Positions 14,989 through 17,811 of a stretch of 17,811 nt of DNA are shown in pieces. This stretch comes from CAZVPF01 sp964628195. Its GTDB lineage: Bacteria; Planctomycetota; Phycisphaerae; Sedimentisphaerales; Anaerohalosphaeraceae. The notes under the pieces were generated by a model. It made no database searches, was not told where the DNA came from, and worked only from the letters and a program-made list of their open reading frames with translations. Numbering within the stretch: the stretch's first letter is position 1; every line of letters begins with the position of its first letter. The translations under genes were made by a program, and so were the position numbers. The DNA lies in NCBI GenBank assembly GCA_964628195.1, contig CAZVPF010000051.1, positions 1 through 17,811 of the forward strand, in the 5' to 3' direction.

Positions 14989-16281
14989 ATGTATTTATGC
15001 CGTAGAAAAGTTATCAAATTCGGTGCCGTTTTGCCCCTGTTATGGGGCAGCAGTACCTACGGTCGTGGTGACTTGGAAATTTCCAACAAGGGCGGGGCAT
15101 CGGAGAAAATTACTCTCGGGATCATCGGCGCCGGCGGGATGGGGATGTATAACCTGGGGGCATTTCTTAACGAGCCGGCCTGCAGAGTAATCGCGATATG
15201 CGATGTCGACAAAAACCACCTTACCGCTGGAGTGGCCGAAACAAATAAGTTTTACGGTGACAATGGGTGCAGGGGGTACAGCGATTTTCGTGAACTGCTT
15301 GACAGGGATGATATCGACGCTGTTTGTATTTGCACGCCGGATCACTGGCATTCGATAATCGCCATCGAAGCCGCAAGGCGGGGCAAGGATATTTACGGTG
15401 AGAAACCTCTGTCACATACGCTGAAAGAGGGACGGGCGATATGTGATGCAGCCAGGCAGTACGGGATTGTGTGGCAGACGGGAAGCTGGCAGCGGTCGCA
15501 GAGTTCATTTCGGTTCGCATGTGAACTGATTCTTAACGGCACTATAGGCAAGGTGCACACTGTTGAGGTTGGTCTGCCCGCGGGGCCTTACTTTTTCGAT
15601 AAGGAAAATGAGCAGCTCAGGCAGCCGCCTGCGGAGCTTGATTATAATTACTGGCTGGGGCCTGCGCCTTATGCGCGTTACTGCCCGGCGAGGGTTCACA
15701 GCAACTGGCGGTGGAATCTCGATTACGGAGGCGGACAGTTGATGGACTGGGTGGGGCATCACGTTGACATCGCGCACTGGGGGCTTGGTATGGATTATGA
15801 CGGGCCTGTAAAAGTCGAGGGTGAAGGGAACTTTATCGTTAACCCGGTGTGGAACAGCGCATCGGAGTATCGCGTAGTTTGCGAGTATGCCAACGGCTTG
15901 CGAATGATCATTGCCAACGAGGGCGAGAGTATCCGGCTGGGTACGAAGTGGACAGGCGAGGATGGATGGGTATGGGTTTCGCGACAGGGTATGGAGTCAG
16001 AGCCGGCGGATCTTTTGAAGACTAAATTCGGCCCGAACGACATCCAGCTTTACCGTTCGCCCGGTCATCAGAGGAATTTCCTGGATTGTGTTAAAAGCAG
16101 AAAGCAGACCCTGACACCTTGCGAGGTGGCGCACAGGTCGGCAACGCCCGGTCACCTGGGGCTTATAGCCATGAAACTGGGCAGAGCGATAAGATTCGAC
16201 CCTGCAACAGAGAGCATCCTTAACGACCATGAAGCTTCTGTTATGCTGGGTAAGACGATGAGAGAACCGTGGAGATATTGA
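14989..16281 (+). CDS. Gfo/Idh/MocA oxidoreductase, second paralogue
   Basis: A 430-residue oxidoreductase related to the one at 10277-11593. The N-terminus RRKVIKFGAVLPLLWG (5-20) looks like a degenerate Tat leader in which the usual Phe is Val, so export is likely but less certain. The Rossmann motif is GIIGAGGMG (44-52), then CDVDKN (71-76). The EKP signature lies in YGEKPLS (136-142), and a GGGQLMDWVGHHVDIAHW segment supplies the substrate-side Asp and His residues. Its C-terminus MLGKTMREPWRY mirrors that of the first paralogue. It opens a new unit after the terminator and stands 15 bp before the DUF1080 gene. No Shine-Dalgarno sequence is visible before the ATG. Pairing with DUF1080 suggests that it makes or reduces 3-keto sugars, by family association. 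Confidence 0.92.
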   Translation: MYLCRRKVIKFGAVLPLLWGSSTYGRGDLEISNKGGASEKITLGIIGAGGMGMYNLGAFLNEPACRVIAICDVDKNHLTAGVAETNKFYGDNGCRGYSDFRELLDRDDIDAVCICTPDHWHSIIAIEAARRGKDIYGEKPLSHTLKEGRAICDAARQYGIVWQTGSWQRSQSSFRFACELILNGTIGKVHTVEVGLPAGPYFFDKENEQLRQPPAELDYNYWLGPAPYARYCPARVHSNWRWNLDYGGGQLMDWVGHHVDIAHWGLGMDYDGPVKVEGEGNFIVNPVWNSASEYRVVCEYANGLRMIIANEGESIRLGTKWTGEDGWVWVSRQGMESEPADLLKTKFGPNDIQLYRSPGHQRNFLDCVKSRKQTLTPCEVAHRSATPGHLGLIAMKLGRAIRFDPATESILNDHEASVMLGKTMREPWRY

Positions 16282-16296
16282 CCGGGAAGGGAAATT

Positions 16297-17061
16297 ATGA
16301 AATATTACTTTTTGATGTTTTTGGTTTTTTTGATATTAATTGCCGGGTGCGGGCAGGAAAAGGGTCGGGCTTATCGGTGGGGGGTACATGATCTTAACCG
16401 TCCGCAGCCGCCTGTTGTTGTGCCGGGCGATGAGCCTGGGCAGCCGCCTTTAAACGCTGTTGTTCTTTTTGACGGTGATGATACGGAGATGCTCCAGATG
16501 CATGACGGATCGCCGGTCAAGTGGAAGATGGAAAACGGTTATCTGGAAGTAGTGCCCAAGAGCGGGCCTGTAATGACCAGGCATAATTTCGGGGACTGCC
16601 AGCTTCATATCGAATGGTGCAACCCGAGCGATGAGGGCAAGGACCAGTTTCACGGTAACAGCGGTGTGTTTTTCATGAACCAGTACGAAGTGCAGATACT
16701 TGATTCATACAATAACACGACTTACCCGGACGGCCAGGCTGCGGCGATTTACGGGCAGTATCCGCCGATGTTCAACGCGATGAAACCGACGGGGCAATGG
16801 CAGGTTTATGATATTGTATTCAGACGGCCGATCTTCAACGACAGGGGCGAGGTTGTCGAACCTGCAAGGGTGACGGTTTTTCATAACGGTGTAGTTGTGC
16901 AGGAAAGTGTTGAGCTTGCCGGTGCGACAGCGAACAAGCAAAGGGCAAAGTACACGCCGCACCCCGATGCAATGCCGATAATGATACAGGACCACCATAA
17001 CCCGGTGAGGTTCAGGAACATCTGGCTGGTGCAGCTGCCGGAACGTCAAAGATACGAATGA
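16297..17061 (+). CDS. DUF1080 (3-keto-disaccharide hydrolase family) lipoprotein
   Basis: A 254-residue exported protein. The leader is hydrophobic with the lipobox LIAGC, so Cys18 is the probable lipidated residue. The mature part is a concanavalin-like jelly roll of PF06439. Family marks are VVLFDGDD (about 55-62), GNSGVFFMNQYEVQILDSY in the centre, a GQWQVYDIVFRRP segment and a terminal QDHHNPVRFRNIWL. Members of this family have been linked to cleavage of glycosides after oxidation at C3, and domains of this kind are abundant in Planctomycetota. The preceding Gfo/Idh gene, 15 bp upstream, is a natural partner for supplying the keto-glycoside. The next gene begins 11 bp downstream. The specific glycoside is not evident. 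Confidence 0.93.
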   Translation: MKYYFLMFLVFLILIAGCGQEKGRAYRWGVHDLNRPQPPVVVPGDEPGQPPLNAVVLFDGDDTEMLQMHDGSPVKWKMENGYLEVVPKSGPVMTRHNFGDCQLHIEWCNPSDEGKDQFHGNSGVFFMNQYEVQILDSYNNTTYPDGQAAAIYGQYPPMFNAMKPTGQWQVYDIVFRRPIFNDRGEVVEPARVTVFHNGVVVQESVELAGATANKQRAKYTPHPDAMPIMIQDHHNPVRFRNIWLVQLPERQRYE

Positions 17062-17072
17062 CGGGGAAAGAT

Positions 17073-17811
17073 ATGGAAACACGCAGGGAATTTATGAAAA
17101 AAACGGCAGGGCTTGCGATGGCGGGCACGACGGCAGGGGCCATGTTCGGATGCGAGGAAACGAGGGCCAAGGCGAAAGCTGAAAAGACCGCCAGGATACC
17201 GGATAAGATGCGGTCGGTGCGGGAGTTCCTGGACAAGGCCGTGATGAAGAAGGAACATATAGACAGGTTCCTTGACCCGAACGCGAAGATATGGGCGAAG
17301 TTCGATCCGGAGCTTGGTTACCTGCTGCGGAACTATTTTATGCGCGACGGAGTGGACGGCTGTCATACCCTGAACCGTTATGAGTCGACCGGGCAGCGGA
17401 AGATGGTGAACTTTCCGGACCAGAAGTGCCGGATTAATACGTACGGAAACAGTTTTACGCAATGTCACCAGGTAAGCGACGGGGAGACGTGGCAGGAGGT
17501 TCTGGCGGCGCATTTCTGCGAGCCGATCGGCAATTACGGAATAGGGGGGCACGGTTTTTACCAGGCATATCGGCGGATGCTTCGGGAGGAAGAAACGGAC
17601 CGGGGTGCGCGGAACATTATCATAAATATATGGGGTGACGATCATCAGCGGAGCATAAACGCGTGGCGGTATCTTACTTATGTCGGGACATGGACCGAGG
17701 CGGCGACGCAGCTTATGCTGCACGGCAACCCGTGGGTTTACGCGAGACTGGACCCTGAGACGGGTGAGCTTGTCGAGTATGAGAACGATTTTTCGACGCC
17801 CGAGTCTTTAT
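17073..17811 (+). CDS. SGNH/GDSL-hydrolase-like protein with Tat leader, cut by the window edge
   Basis: The first 246 codons of a gene running off the right end. The leader TRREFMKKTAG (3-13) is Tat-like, and a Cys at 27 (MFGC) is a poor lipobox. Residues about 121-165 resemble SGNH hydrolases: block I reads TYGNSFTQ (123-130) with candidate nucleophile Ser127, and GIGGHG (156-161) corresponds to block II. NIWGDDHQ (185-192) may be block III. Asn precedes the serine where most members have Asp. Such enzymes are often carbohydrate esterases, which would fit removal of acyl groups from a glycan. GGGGAAAG lies just before the ATG. The third member of this transcription unit, 11 bp after DUF1080. 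The catalytic Asp-His block near the C-terminus is outside the window, so function is tentative. Confidence 0.8.
   Translation, partial: METRREFMKKTAGLAMAGTTAGAMFGCEETRAKAKAEKTARIPDKMRSVREFLDKAVMKKEHIDRFLDPNAKIWAKFDPELGYLLRNYFMRDGVDGCHTLNRYESTGQRKMVNFPDQKCRINTYGNSFTQCHQVSDGETWQEVLAAHFCEPIGNYGIGGHGFYQAYRRMLREEETDRGARNIIINIWGDDHQRSINAWRYLTYVGTWTEAATQLMLHGNPWVYARLDPETGELVEYENDFSTPESL

Overview
The window most likely comes from a member of the Planctomycetota, possibly an anaerobic Phycisphaerae/Sedimentisphaerales-type lineage. This is inferred from gene content, not from a database match: two formylglycine sulfatases with Tat-type leaders, two Gfo/Idh/MocA proteins with leader regions, two ThuA modules, a DUF1080 (3-keto-disaccharide hydrolase) lipoprotein and a Tat-leader SGNH protein, in DNA of roughly 50% GC. 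No mobile element, CRISPR array or rRNA is seen. All coding stretches look intact except the last gene, which is cut by the right edge.

Layout. A tRNA-Ser(GGA) lies at 4-91. An arylsulfatase-type lipoprotein follows on the + strand (185-1558). Three genes read on the - strand, from 6298 back to 1564: a sigma-54-dependent activator, a GH51 alpha-L-arabinofuranosidase and a sulfamidase-like (SGSH-type) sulfatase. A divergent control region (6299-6485) separates them from a six-gene + strand operon (6486-14855): a UPF0261/Tm-1 N-domain-like protein, an MDR dehydrogenase lacking the usual zinc ligands, a 'phosphoenolpyruvate hydrolase'-family TIM-barrel protein, a ThuA-like protein, a Tat-leader Gfo/Idh/MocA oxidoreductase and a large exported HEAT-jelly-roll-ThuA fusion. 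A strong rho-independent terminator (14916-14960) closes this operon. A second + strand unit starts at 14989: another Gfo/Idh/MocA protein, a DUF1080 lipoprotein and a truncated SGNH-hydrolase-like protein.

How the genes may work together. The most interesting unit is the divergent pair. The activator's N-terminal domain is a paralogue of the TIM-barrel enzyme encoded by the operon across the intergenic region, but three histidines of the enzyme are replaced in the regulator. The intergenic region holds a sigma-54-like -24/-12 element facing the operon, a strong AT-rich dyad about 90-125 bp upstream of the expected start site, and a sigma-70-like promoter for the regulator overlapping that dyad. 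The simplest model is a sensor made from a duplicated enzyme that binds the pathway intermediate and switches the operon on. UPF0261 and the TIM barrel are the two halves of the plant/fungal Tm-1-type protein, here separate and flanking a dehydrogenase. The downstream ThuA, Gfo/Idh and DUF1080 genes suggest oxidative (3-keto type) sugar chemistry. The sulfatases and the arabinofuranosidase suggest a sulfated, possibly arabinose-containing, glycan source. The substrate and the exact reactions are not determined by the sequence. No transporter and no formylglycine-generating enzyme is encoded here.
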